Source: Symbiobacterium terraclitae (lineage in GTDB: Bacteria > Bacillota > Sulfobacillia > Symbiobacteriales > Symbiobacteriaceae). From it: a DNA stretch of 64,000 nucleotides. The notes beneath the pieces were generated by a model. That model was not told the origin of the DNA, searched no databases, and was given only the letters and a program-made list of their open reading frames with translations. Where the stretch lies: positions 1-64,000 of the forward strand of contig NZ_JAGGLG010000015.1 in NCBI RefSeq assembly GCF_017874315.1, written 5' to 3'. Of the stretch, positions 8,049 through 16,743 are shown in pieces. Each line of letters starts with the position of its first letter. Within the stretch, counting starts at the first letter, position 1. Position numbers and translations under genes: made by a program.

Positions 8049-9548
8049 ATGGGAGAGCTCCTGCACCGGATGCTCGAGCGGAACGCGCGCAAGTACCCTG
8101 AGGCCGAGGCGCTGGTAGACCCTGCGGCCGGTGTGCGCTGAACCTGGGCGCAGCTGGACCGCCTGGCGACCCGGGCGGCCGCGGCGCTCCAGGAACGGGG
8201 GCTGAGGAAGGGCGACCGGGCCCTCCTCTACATGCCCAACCGGCCGGAGATGGCGGTGGGGCTCTTCGCCGTGTGGAAGCTGGGCGGCGTCGTGGTCCCG
8301 GCCAACCCCCGCTTCACCGGCTTCGAGCTGGCCCACCTGCTGCGCGACAGCGAGGCATCCTTGCTGGTCCACGACCCGGCGCTGGCGCCCCAGGTCAGCG
8401 AGGCGCTGGGTGCGGAGGGCATTCCGGCCGCTGCGGCGGTGCCTGCGCCTGAGCTGCTGGAGGAGCACGGCCGGGAGCCGGTCCTGCCGGACGACCTGTC
8501 GTCCGCGGACCTGGCGGAGCTCATCTACACCTCGGGCACCACAGGGGCGCCGAAGGGGGCGGCGCACACGCATGACTCGGTCTATGCGACGGCCTCGATG
8601 TTCGCCTACGAAATGTCGATCCGGCCGGGTGACCGCGTCCTCAACGTGATGCCCATGACCTTCTCGGCGGTGCTCAACCTCACGGTGCTGGGCGCCACCT
8701 ACGCCGGCGCCACCAACGTCATCGGCAACTACACCCCGCAGCTGATGGCGCAGCTGATCCAGCAGGAGCGCTGCACCCTCGCCTTCGGGGCGCCGGTGGC
8801 CTACCTGATGATGCTCAAGCTGCCCAACCTGCACGAGTACGACTTCTCCAGCGTGAAGTCGTGGACCTACGGCGGTGCTCCCATGTCCCGCGAGCAGGTG
8901 CTGGCCATGCGGGAGCGGCTGGGGCCCAACCTCTACTGCCTCTACGGCCTCACCGAGGCCGGCCCCAACGGCACCTTCCTGGACCCCGCCGACCACGAGA
9001 AGCACGCCGGGTCGGTGGGGCGCCGGGCGACGGTCAACACCGAGATCCGCATCGTGGACGACGAGGGCCGGGACGTGGCCCCCGGTGAGGTGGGCGAGGT
9101 CCTGCTGCGCACCACGTCGGCCATGACCGGGTACTGGCGGAACGAGAAGGCCACCCGCGAGACCATCGTGGACGGCTGGATCCGTACCGGCGACCTCGCC
9201 CGGCGGGATGAGGAGGGCTTCATCTACATCGTCGACCGGCGGAAGGACATGGTGATCGTGGGCGGGATTAACGTCTATCCCCGGGAGGTCGAGGAGGCGC
9301 TCGCGACGCACCCCGGCGTGGAGGAGTGCGCCGTCTTCGGCATCCCCCATCCGGAATGGGGCGAAACCATCGTGGCCGCCTACGTCCCCCGGGGCGGTGC
9401 GGAGACGCCGGCCGAGGAGCTGCGCAGCCACTGCGCCGCCCGGCTGGCGGAGTACAAGATCCCCCGCATCTTCGAGCCCGTGCCGGCCCTGCCCCGCAAC
9501 TCCAACGGCAAGGTGCTGAAGCACGAGCTGCGCAAGCGCTGGCTCTAA
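8049..9548 (+). pseudogene. AMP-forming acyl-CoA ligase interrupted by an in-frame TGA
   Basis: A complete acyl-CoA synthetase reading frame of about 499 codons except for one TGA at 8139-8141 (codon 31). The ATG at 8049 has GGGAGG eight bases upstream. Codons 1-30 and those after the TGA (TWAQLDRLATRAAAAL) are one continuous family N-terminus in the same frame; related enzymes often have an aromatic residue here, so TGG to TGA is the simplest change. Downstream motifs are intact: YTSGTTGAPKG, YGLTEAGP, TGDLARRDEEGF and RNSNGKVLK with the catalytic Lys. An internal start at the ATG at 8232 has no ribosome binding site and would remove part of the fold. True nonsense mutation, sequencing error and stop readthrough are all possible. 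Paired with the dehydrogenase upstream. Confidence 0.85.
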
Positions 9549-9551
9549 TTC

Positions 9552-9580
9552 AGGGCGCCCCCGACGGGGCGCCCTCTTCG
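9552..9580. terminator. bidirectional terminator between convergent genes
   Basis: Nine-bp stem GGGCGCCCC / GGGGCGCCC with a 4-nt loop in the 34-nt gap between the convergent ligase (plus) and CPBP protease (minus) genes, followed by TCTTCG on the plus strand. The short T tract lowers confidence. Confidence 0.65.
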
Positions 9581-9582
9581 CG

Positions 9583-11154
9583 TCATTGTACCCCCTGCCC
9601 GACGAGGCGGTAGGAGTGCCCCATGTAGTCGAGGCGCAGCAGGACGTGGGGCGCCTCCGGGGAGTACCACGCCTGCAGCCGGTCGCCGAGTGCGGCCTGC
9701 CACGCCTTGCCTCCGCCGGCCGTGCCTCTGGTGAGGCGCAGCTCAGCAGACTCCACGGCCGGCAGCGAGGTCTTCAACCTGGGATCCCACTTGGAGGGCG
9801 ACGCAAGCGCCACGGTGTACACATGCTCCTCGGCCAGCCCGGCCAGGGAGATCCGCCACGGCAGCTCCTCGGCCAGCACCGCACCGGCAGGCAGCCCGAT
9901 TCCCGAGGTGCCCTCCCGGGCGCTGCGGTACACCGTGAGGCGCAGCCCGTCGCCCTCCGGTGCGATCCGGATCTCCTGGTGGAACCCGCCCTCCGCCGGC
10001 ATCACGCGCTCGATGAGCTCCAGCAGCCGGAGGTCAGACCTGCTCCACCGCATGCTGATCTCCATGGCGACGGCGTCCGACTGGAAGACGGAGTTCTCCC
10101 GCTCGACGCGCCACGCCCGGATCTCGGCGCGGCAGTCCACCGCGTAGCTGGCGCTCTGGGGGGTCAGACGGCATTCCATGCTGCCCACGACCTCGTCGGC
10201 AACGTTGCGGACCTCGTATCGCCAGACCTCCGGGCGCTCGAAGACGGCGGCCTTCAGCGCCGGCGGCTCCTTCGGCACGGACGGCGCCGCGCCGGGAACG
10301 CTCAGGAGGCCGGCCTCGGCCCCCGCCGCGCACAGGTAGAGCACCGCGAACGGGATCAGGGGCCACAGCTCCCCAAGCCGGGCGCGGGCGGGACGCCGCC
10401 CGGACGCCTCTTCCCCTGACGGCGCAGGGCTCTGCTGCAGGAAGCGGCGGAAGGCGACGACGCCCAGCACGAGCATGGCCGGCATCATCCCCGCGAGCCA
10501 GGGAGCCGGCACCTCCACGCCGAGGGCGGCCAGCAGCGCGACGGTGGCCGGCACGGAGTTCTGCGCCGCGTGGGCCAGCACGCCGGGCAGCAGCGACCCC
10601 GTGCGCCAGCGGAGGATCCCCAGGGCGAAGGCAGCCGGCAGCAGGCCGGGCAGGCCCTGGAGCCGCAGGTGGTAGAACGCGAAGAGCAAGGCGGAGACCA
10701 CCACCGCGGTGCGGGCCCCCCGCAGGGCGTACGCCCGGTAGATGTAGCCCCGGAACAGGACCTCCTCGCAGACCGGCGCGAAGAGCGTGAGGCCCAGGAA
10801 GAGGAGAAGGCCGGCGGGCGCGGACCCGGGCTGCGTCAGCCCCGGAGCCTCGTACCCGGTCAGGGCCACCACCACGGCGGTGATTGCCGCCCCCAGCGCC
10901 CAGGCGCCGAAACCGATGGGAACGGCCAGCAGCATCTGTTCCGGGCGGGCCGGGCGCCAGGCCACGGCCGCGCGCCAGTCCGCGCCCTCCCGCCGCAGCG
11001 CCAGGAGGGTCGGCGCGAGGATGCAGACGAGCTCGGTGAAGATGAGGCCGCTGCCGGCCTCCCGGCTCTGGGCGAATCCCCCCAGCAGAACCACCAGGAG
11101 GATGGTACCCAGGAACAGAAGGTTGGCGTTGCGAACCGCGCGCTCCTCGTACAT
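9583..11154 (-). CDS. CPBP-family intramembrane metalloprotease with a large C-terminal extension
   Basis: 523-residue membrane protein. Residues 1-290 are a multi-helix CPBP/Abi (CAAX-protease-like) domain with the metal motif Glu130-Glu131-x3-Arg135 (EEVLFRG), His162 in FAFYH, and His195-x3-Asn199 in LAHAAQN. After a further hydrophobic stretch at about 310 comes a roughly 200-residue non-membrane C-terminal domain, probably extracellular, that I cannot assign. Family members cleave peptides inside the membrane, for example in bacteriocin maturation or immunity. The ATG at 11154 has AGGGGG upstream. No peptide or bacteriocin gene is adjacent, so the substrate is unknown. Confidence 0.82.
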   Translation of the reverse strand: MYEERAVRNANLLFLGTILLVVLLGGFAQSREAGSGLIFTELVCILAPTLLALRREGADWRAAVAWRPARPEQMLLAVPIGFGAWALGAAITAVVVALTGYEAPGLTQPGSAPAGLLLFLGLTLFAPVCEEVLFRGYIYRAYALRGARTAVVVSALLFAFYHLRLQGLPGLLPAAFALGILRWRTGSLLPGVLAHAAQNSVPATVALLAALGVEVPAPWLAGMMPAMLVLGVVAFRRFLQQSPAPSGEEASGRRPARARLGELWPLIPFAVLYLCAAGAEAGLLSVPGAAPSVPKEPPALKAAVFERPEVWRYEVRNVADEVVGSMECRLTPQSASYAVDCRAEIRAWRVERENSVFQSDAVAMEISMRWSRSDLRLLELIERVMPAEGGFHQEIRIAPEGDGLRLTVYRSAREGTSGIGLPAGAVLAEELPWRISLAGLAEEHVYTVALASPSKWDPRLKTSLPAVESAELRLTRGTAGGGKAWQAALGDRLQAWYSPEAPHVLLRLDYMGHSYRLVGQGVQ

Positions 11155-11239
11155 GCCGGCAGGCCCCCTGATACGTGCAGTTATTCCGAGTATAGCTACA
11201 TCAACACGGTGTGAACATGATGAAAAAGTGTCAGTTGAG

Positions 11240-11276
11240 CAAAAAAGGACGCTGCGGGGTCGTCCCTGCAGCGTCC
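11240..11276 (-). terminator. intrinsic terminator of the SLH-CAP gene
   Basis: On the minus strand, GGACGCTGC pairs with GCAGCGTCC (9 bp, extended by an AGGG/CCCC region) and is followed directly by TTTTTT. It begins 9 nt past the stop codon at 11285. A textbook Rho-independent terminator. Confidence 0.88.
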
Positions 11277-11284
11277 TGACCGTT

Positions 11285-12409
11285 TCACCGGCTCTGAATG
11301 AACAGCTGCGTCCAGCCGTTCTCGTAGAAGCCCACACCGATCGTGTCGTAGTCCGGGTTCATGATGTTCCCGCGGTGGCCGGAGCTGTTCATCCAGTCCT
11401 TGTGGACCTCCTCCGGGGTGCGCTGGCCCCGGGCGATGTTCTCCGCAGCGCCCCGGTACCGGATGCCGAACCGGGCCATCATCTCGAAGGGGCTGCCGTA
11501 GGTGGGGCTCTGGTGGCTGAAGTAGCCCTGGGTCACGAAGTCCTGCGACTTCAGGCGGGCGACCCGGCTCAGGTCGGGGTCGAGCCGCAGGGGCTGCAGG
11601 CCCGCCGCCGCCCGCTCGGCGTTGACCAGCTCGGCCACCCGCAGCTCGAACTCGTGGAACTGCCACGCGCCCTGGCCGCTCTGATCCCCGGGACTCGGGC
11701 CGTCGCCGGCTCCGGGCCCCGGGCCCCCCTGGTCCCCCGGCTCCGGGTCGCCGCCGGGATGTCCGGCGCTCTGCGCCAGCCGGACCGCACGCGCGAGCAT
11801 CACGGCGGCCTGCGCCCGCGTGGCGGTCTGCTCCGGGGCGAAGGTGCCGTCGCCCATGCCGCGGATGATCCCGTAGCCGGCGGCCTTCATGATGTACGGG
11901 CCGAACGGCGGCTCGTGCGGGTCCACGTCGGAGAACGTGACGGTCGGCGTCGGCGCCGGCGCCGTGCCCAGCTGGGCCTCGGCGGCCCGGGCCAGCATCC
12001 GGGCCAGCTCCGCCCGGGTGATCGGCTTGTCGGGGCGGAACCGGCTGCCGAAGTCGCCGCTCCGGATCACGCCCGCCTGCACGGCGCGGGTGACCGGCTC
12101 CTCGTACCAGCCTCCCCGGATGTCGGTGAAGGGCACCTTGACCGTTGGATCCGCCTCCAGGCTGAAGGCGCGCAGGATGGCGGTGACCGCCTCCGCCCGG
12201 GTGATCTGGTCGTTGGGCCGGAATGCCCCGGTGGCGGCGTCGCCCCGGAAGATGCCGGCCTGGCTCGTGAAGGCGACATCGGCTGCGGCCCAGGCCGGAA
12301 TCTGGGCCTGGTCCGCGTAGCCCGCCGGCGCCGCGCGGGCCGTCGCGGCGACCAGCACGGCCGCGATCAGGGAGGTGGCCAGGGTACGCAGGTGTGAACG
12401 CATCGGCAT
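11285..12409 (-). CDS. secreted protein with three SLH domains and a CAP (SCP-like) domain
   Basis: 374-residue secreted protein. A signal peptide (MPMRSHLRTLATSLIAAVLV, cleaved near ARA-AP) is followed by three S-layer homology repeats at about 35-205, each with an ITRAE/ATRAQ-type core (FRPNDQITRAEAV, FRPDKPITRAELA, FAPEQTATRAQAA). A Gly/Pro-rich linker precedes a YkwD-like CAP domain at 250-374 with LVNAERAAAGLQPL and GHRGNIMNPDYDTIGVGF. SLH domains anchor to pyruvylated cell-wall polymer. CAP domains of this class have no agreed enzymatic role. The ATG at 12409 has GGAGGA upstream. The gene is single, ending in a strong terminator. Confidence 0.93.
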   Translation of the reverse strand: MPMRSHLRTLATSLIAAVLVAATARAAPAGYADQAQIPAWAAADVAFTSQAGIFRGDAATGAFRPNDQITRAEAVTAILRAFSLEADPTVKVPFTDIRGGWYEEPVTRAVQAGVIRSGDFGSRFRPDKPITRAELARMLARAAEAQLGTAPAPTPTVTFSDVDPHEPPFGPYIMKAAGYGIIRGMGDGTFAPEQTATRAQAAVMLARAVRLAQSAGHPGGDPEPGDQGGPGPGAGDGPSPGDQSGQGAWQFHEFELRVAELVNAERAAAGLQPLRLDPDLSRVARLKSQDFVTQGYFSHQSPTYGSPFEMMARFGIRYRGAAENIARGQRTPEEVHKDWMNSSGHRGNIMNPDYDTIGVGFYENGWTQLFIQSR

Positions 12410-12431
12410 GAGAGGTCCTCCAAGCGTAGGT

Positions 12432-12462
12432 GTAAGTTTCTACAATTGCACCTTTAACTTAC
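12432..12462 (-). promoter_or_regulatory. inverted repeat upstream of the SLH-CAP gene, possible operator
   Basis: A perfect 7-bp dyad GTAAGTT / AACTTAC separated by 17 nt, inside a strikingly A/T-rich 50-nt patch just before the SLH-CAP start. It could be an operator overlapping the promoter or an mRNA hairpin. No regulator is adjacent. Confidence 0.4.
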
Positions 12463-12507
12463 CATAACGCTTCGGGCGGCCTCAACCGACGGGACAACTT
12501 CCCAGCT

Positions 12508-13056
12508 TCACCGCCCCGACCACATGCGGTCCACCCGACTTTCCGGACCGGAGACCGTCACCCGGTAGACATCGGGGGTGGTCATGCGCTCCCAGTCGGC
12601 GAACCCGATCGCCGGGTCGACGGCGCGCAGCAGCAGCGTCGCCAGGCACCCGTGGGTGACCAGGGCAAAGGGAACGCCCTCTGCTGCGGCCAGGGCCGCC
12701 TCCACCGCGGCCATCCCCCGGGCCGCGGCCTGCCGGCTCGACTCCCCGCCCGCAAAGCAGAGGTCAGGGTCGGCGAAGGTCTGCGCCAGCTTCTCCCGCC
12801 AGTCCGGCAGGGACTCGCCGGCGAGCACCCGCTCCACGAGGCGCTCATCTGTTTCCACCGGCAGCCCCAGCCGACGGGCCAGCGGTTCGGCGGTCTCCAC
12901 CGCGCGCCGGTACGGGCTGGCGATGATCCGGCGGAGCCCCAGACCGGCCAGCTGCCCGGCCAGCCGTTCCGCCTGGGCCCGCCCCGCTGCGGTGAGCGGC
13001 GCACCCGGCGCCTGCCCCTCCGCCTCGCAGTGTCGGATCACATAGAACAGCCCCAC
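12508..13056 (-). CDS. histidine phosphatase family protein (phosphoglycerate mutase-like)
   Basis: 182-residue member of the histidine phosphatase superfamily. The active-site motif RHCEAEG gives Arg8 and His9 (phospho-acceptor); later come ASPYRRAVETAEPLA with the second Arg and VTHGCLATLLL with the second catalytic His. Family members remove phosphate from small molecules or peptides. The substrate cannot be read from the sequence, so cobalamin-phosphate or phosphosugar phosphatase remain options. The GTG at 13056 is preceded by a purine-rich GGGGGAG. The same frame stays open upstream into the frameshifted gene at 13106-13335, but the family fold starts at this GTG. Confidence 0.85.
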   Translation of the reverse strand: MGLFYVIRHCEAEGQAPGAPLTAAGRAQAERLAGQLAGLGLRRIIASPYRRAVETAEPLARRLGLPVETDERLVERVLAGESLPDWREKLAQTFADPDLCFAGGESSRQAAARGMAAVEAALAAAEGVPFALVTHGCLATLLLRAVDPAIGFADWERMTTPDVYRVTVSGPESRVDRMWSGR

Positions 13057-13105
13057 GTCGCTCCCCCGCGCGCAGGAGCGGGGCTCACGCCCCGCTCCGG
13101 TTCTG

Positions 13106-13335
13106 TCAGCACGGCTCCAGCCACCACCCGCCCGCGCCAGGCCTGGCCAGGAAGGCGCTGCAGCGTCCGTCCGGCTCCTCGGCCACGACCCTGAACCCCG
13201 CAGCACATCCGCTCCCGGTGCCAGAGCGGCGCCGCCTGGGGCGGCGGGCAGCGCCACACCCTGCGGGTCTCCGTCCGCAAACTCGATCTCAACGCCAGAC
13301 CGGAGCTCTCGCCAGTCAACCGCGTTCGGCCACAT
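13106..13335 (-). pseudogene. small gene with an apparent -1 frameshift
   Basis: Starting at the ATG at 13335 (AAAGGG eight bases upstream) the frame reads MWPNAVDWRELRSGVEIEF and continues with protein-like composition to about residue 47. Past the run of four Gs at 13196-13199 the protein-like frame moves: another frame reads FRVVAEEPDGRCSAFLARPG, then GWWLEPC and a TGA at 13106. In that frame third-position GC is nearly complete, while the original frame loses its codon bias. Adding one G to the run restores a protein of about 76 residues. It could be a real frameshift or a homopolymer base-calling error. I do not recognise the family. Confidence 0.55.
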
Positions 13336-13543
13336 GTGCTTCACCCTTTCCCTTCTCGGTGTTGGCAGTACAACACCGGAGAAGGCGGGCCCCGGGCCTA
13401 AAGGGGTACCTGCGGGGGCGTCATCGGCCGGCCACCTCGCCATCCGTGTGGTGTGAAGTTCACTTGACCTGTTGCATCGGCGGATCCGAAGTCAAAGAGT
13501 TCAACCAATATTGGGTATATCCTGCATATGTACACGCGACAGT

Positions 13544-13582
13544 ATAAAGACGCGGCATCGCCCTCGTCGGCGATGCCGCGTC
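13544..13582 (-). terminator. intrinsic terminator beyond uppP
   Basis: Fourteen-bp stem GACGCGGCATCGCC / GGCGATGCCGCGTC; on the minus strand it is followed by TTTATAC. It lies 97 nt past the uppP stop. The rest of 13336-13678 contains an A/T-rich patch (13495-13545) and no gene that I can support. Confidence 0.65.
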
Positions 13583-13678
13583 CGTCTTGTTCCTTCGGCG
13601 CAGCCGGCCACGGGCGGGCGGCAGAGGGATGACCGCCAGCGCTGCCACCGGTCCCCCGTACGGCGCCGTGGGACGCTG

Positions 13679-14473
13679 CTACATCCCCCGCACCAGCAGC
13701 AGGATGATCGCGAACGCCGCCACGATGCCCCGGTACCCGGCGAAGACCAGGTAGGTCCCCCGCTGCAGGTACTGCAGCAGCATCGCGATCACCGCGTAGC
13801 CGCTCACGGCCGCCGCGGCCACACCGGCGAAGAATGCCGGGGTGAACATCGACGGGTCTGCGTCGGGGATCACCAGCAGGGCGCCGCCCAGGATGATGGG
13901 CCAGCCGAGGAGGAACGAGACCTTGGCCGCCGCCTCCCGCTTCAGCCCCAGCGCCAGGGCGGCGGTGATGGTCGCACCGGACCGGGAGACGCCGGGGATC
14001 ACGGCCAGGGCCTGCGCCAGGCCGATCCAGATCACGTCCACGACCCGGATCTCCTCCAGCGACCGCCGCTTGGGCCCCAGCCGGTCGGCCAGGTAGAGGA
14101 TGAAGCCCACCGCCGCCAGCAGGATGGCGATGGAGAGGACCGACTGCCGGAAGACCGCCTCCACCACGTCCTCCATCAGGTAGCCGAAGATGGCCCCCGG
14201 CACGGTGCCCAGCACGATCCCCCAGGCCAGCTTGCCCGTCGGCGTCCTCGTCCCCTTCGTCAGCCCCTCGACCGCGAGGTGGATCAGGTCCCGCCAGAAG
14301 TAGATGGTCACCGCGATCAGGGTGCCCGCGTGCAGCGCCAGGTCGAAGGCCAGGCCCGACGGCGACCAGCCCAGGAACCAGGGCACGAGGATCAGGTGCG
14401 CGGAACTGGAGATGGGCAGGAACTCGGCCAGTCCCTGCACGATGCCGAGGACGATGGCCTGAAGAACCGTCAC
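13679..14473 (-). CDS. uppP: undecaprenyl-diphosphatase UppP (BacA)
   Basis: 264-residue integral membrane phosphatase of the BacA family, full length. Both signature motifs are present: [15 protein letters not shown] near the N-terminus and [18 protein letters not shown] in the second half, each with its Ser/Arg catalytic residues. It converts undecaprenyl pyrophosphate to the monophosphate, recycling the lipid carrier for peptidoglycan and wall polymers and giving bacitracin resistance when abundant. GTG start at 14473 with GGAGGGA upstream. Single gene with its own terminator. Confidence 0.95.
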   Translation of the reverse strand: MTVLQAIVLGIVQGLAEFLPISSSAHLILVPWFLGWSPSGLAFDLALHAGTLIAVTIYFWRDLIHLAVEGLTKGTRTPTGKLAWGIVLGTVPGAIFGYLMEDVVEAVFRQSVLSIAILLAAVGFILYLADRLGPKRRSLEEIRVVDVIWIGLAQALAVIPGVSRSGATITAALALGLKREAAAKVSFLLGWPIILGGALLVIPDADPSMFTPAFFAGVAAAAVSGYAVIAMLLQYLQRGTYLVFAGYRGIVAAFAIILLLVRGM

Positions 14474-14584
14474 GGAGATCCCTCCACTCTACTCATGCCA
14501 AACAGCCCCAGTGTACCACACGGTATGCAGGACAGGAACGGCCAGTCCGCGGCGCCGAGCCGATCCCGCTCTTCGGGCCCAGCG

Positions 14585-16642
14585 CTAGTCCGCCGCGCCC
14601 ACCGGAGCCTGGGCTGCGGCCGGACCGGGGCCCCGCAGCGCCTCCGCCAGGAACTGCGATGGCCTGGTGATGACCATCTCGCCCCGCTCCGACCGCACCC
14701 GTGCGCCGGTCAGGTAGAGCTCCTCCCGCGCCCGGGTGATAGCCACGTAGCAGAGCCGCCGCTCCTCCTCCAGGTTCCCCTCCTCGAGCGCCCGCTGGTT
14801 GGGCAGGATGCCCTGCTCCATCCCCACCACGAAGACCACCGGGTACTCCAGCCCCTTGGCCGAGTGGATCGTCTGCAGGCGCACCACGTCGCCGCCGGAC
14901 TCCTCGTCCTGCGCCTCGAGCAGGGAGAGGTGGTCCAGGTAGCCGCCGAGGCCGCCTGCGGGGGAGCGCCGCTCGTAGTCGTACATCGCGCTGATCAGGC
15001 TGCGCACCACCTCGGCCCGCCGCTCCGACCGGCGCTGGTCCTCCTGCTCCAGGTACTCCAGGTAGCCCGTCTCCTGCAGCAGCGCTTCCGCCGTGGCCGC
15101 GAAGCGGCCTGGGCGCCGGTCGAGGGCCGCCTGCGCCCGGATCAGCTGCTCGTGGAGGCGCAGGGCGCCCTCGGCCGCCTGCTCCTGCAGCTGGCCCTCC
15201 TCCACCGCCAGGCGGAGCGCCTGGATCAGGTCGACGTCCCGCTGCGCCGCCAGCGCCAGCAGCCGCTGCAGCCCCCGCTCGCCGATGCCCCGGCGGGGGG
15301 CGTTCAGCACCCGCTCGAAGTTCACCGAGTCCCGGGGGTTGTAGAGGAGCCGCAGGTAGCCCAGCGACTCCTGGACCTCCCGGCGGTCGTAGAACCGGGG
15401 CCCGCCCACGACCTGATACGGGATCCCGGCCTCACGCAGCCGCTCCTCGAACGGCCGGGACTGGATGCTGGTCCGGAACAGGATGGCGAAGTCGCCCCAG
15501 CGCCGGCCGGCGGCGACGCCCTGCTGGATGCGGGCCACCACGTCGTGCGCCTCGGCCACGTCGGTCTCCGACTCGAACGCCACCACCGGCCGCCCCTCGG
15601 GGGCGGTGGTGAAGAGCCGCTTGGGCCGCTGCCCGGCGTTGTGCGCGATCAGCCGGTTGGCGGCGCGGATGATCGCACCGGTGGAGCGGTAGTTCTGCTC
15701 CAGCAGGATGGTCCGCGCCCCGGGGAAGTGGCGCTCGAACTCGAGGATGCAGCGGATGTCGGCGGAGCGCCAGGAGTAGATGGACTGGGCGTCGTCCCCC
15801 ACCGCCATCACGTTCTGCCGCTCGCCGGTCATCAGCTTCACCATGTGCAGCTGGGCCACGTTGGTGTCCTGGAACTCGTCCACCTGCAGGTAGGCGAAAC
15901 GCCGCTGCACGTCGGCCCTGACGTCGGGCTGCTCCTGCAGCATGCGGGTGAACAGGTTGATCAGGTCGTCGAAGTCGAGGAGGTTGTTCTTCCGGAGCTT
16001 CTCCTCGTAGCGCTGCCAGATCTCCGCGGTGAGGCGGTTGACGTACCGGTCGGTCTCCCGGATCATCTGGCGGACCCGCTCCCAGTCCATCAGCCCGTTG
16101 GACGGCTGGCGGTAAAGCAGGGTTTCGGGGTCGGCCATCTCGTTCTTGTACCGGCTGATGCGCCACAGGAAGCTCTCGGGCCGGTTCGCCTTCAGGTCGA
16201 AGTTCCGCTCGGCGACGACCTCCTTCAGCAGGGCCAGCTGCACCGTCGGGTCGGCCACGGAGAATGCGGGCGTCCGGCCGCACTGGGGGAAGTGGCCGAT
16301 GTACTGGCGCAGCAGCACCACGGCCGCCGAGTGGAAGGTGCGGATCATGACGCGCTCGGCCGTCCGGCCCACCAGGGCGACGGCCCGCTCCCGCATCTCC
16401 CGGGCGGCCTTGTTGGTGAAGGTGATACAGACGATCGCCTCGGGCGGCACGCCCCGGGCCAGCAGGCAGGCCAGGCGGTGGGTGGCGGTGCGGGTCTTGC
16501 CGGCACCGGCGCCGGCGATGACGAGAAGGGGGCCGTCCTGGTGCAGGGCGGCCTCCCGTTGCGCAGGGTTGAGGCTGCTGACGATCGCGTCCAGGCTGGA
16601 CAATGCGGAACTGCCCCCCGTGGATGAGTTGACCCGGGGCAT
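14585..16642 (-). CDS. UvrD/PcrA-type superfamily 1 DNA helicase
   Basis: 685-residue ATP-dependent 3'-5' DNA helicase. Helicase motifs in order: the Q-motif region LNPAQREAALH, Walker A VIAGAGAGKT, Walker B region VDEFQDTN, motif III region GDDAQSIYSWRSAD, motif IV QNYRST, motif V IHSAKGLEYPVVFVVGM and motif VI YVAITRAREELYLTGA. This arrangement fits PcrA/UvrD, which unwind DNA in repair and restart of replication; it is a little shorter than B. subtilis PcrA and lacks its long C-terminal tail. The ATG at 16642 has AGGTG upstream. No operon partner is visible. Confidence 0.9.
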   Translation of the reverse strand: MPRVNSSTGGSSALSSLDAIVSSLNPAQREAALHQDGPLLVIAGAGAGKTRTATHRLACLLARGVPPEAIVCITFTNKAAREMRERAVALVGRTAERVMIRTFHSAAVVLLRQYIGHFPQCGRTPAFSVADPTVQLALLKEVVAERNFDLKANRPESFLWRISRYKNEMADPETLLYRQPSNGLMDWERVRQMIRETDRYVNRLTAEIWQRYEEKLRKNNLLDFDDLINLFTRMLQEQPDVRADVQRRFAYLQVDEFQDTNVAQLHMVKLMTGERQNVMAVGDDAQSIYSWRSADIRCILEFERHFPGARTILLEQNYRSTGAIIRAANRLIAHNAGQRPKRLFTTAPEGRPVVAFESETDVAEAHDVVARIQQGVAAGRRWGDFAILFRTSIQSRPFEERLREAGIPYQVVGGPRFYDRREVQESLGYLRLLYNPRDSVNFERVLNAPRRGIGERGLQRLLALAAQRDVDLIQALRLAVEEGQLQEQAAEGALRLHEQLIRAQAALDRRPGRFAATAEALLQETGYLEYLEQEDQRRSERRAEVVRSLISAMYDYERRSPAGGLGGYLDHLSLLEAQDEESGGDVVRLQTIHSAKGLEYPVVFVVGMEQGILPNQRALEEGNLEEERRLCYVAITRAREELYLTGARVRSERGEMVITRPSQFLAEALRGPGPAAAQAPVGAAD

Positions 16643-16743
16643 TGTAGCACCTGCTGAAGGACAGGGGTAGACTTGACATTCCGTTCCCGGCTGTGGAACG
16701 GAGCCCACCCGGCCCCTTCTTCCGCGAAGCAGGCGCCCCGCAC

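Noticed and set aside
8139-8141. TGA as selenocysteine in the acyl-CoA ligase
   Set aside because: No acyl-CoA ligase uses selenocysteine and the position is in the N-terminal fold, not the active site; no clear SECIS-like hairpin was seen directly after it.
12508-13335. Fusion of the 13106-13335 gene to the histidine phosphatase
   Set aside because: The frame is open, but the linking segment lacks codon bias and the phosphatase has its own GTG with a purine-rich upstream sequence; the frameshift explanation fits better.
13472-16627. A plus-strand reading frame of over 1000 codons opposite uppP and the helicase gene
   Set aside because: High-GC DNA lacks stop codons in the frame antisense to real genes. 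The protein is low-complexity (Arg/Gly/Gln/His-rich), and uppP and UvrD motifs on the other strand are unmistakable.
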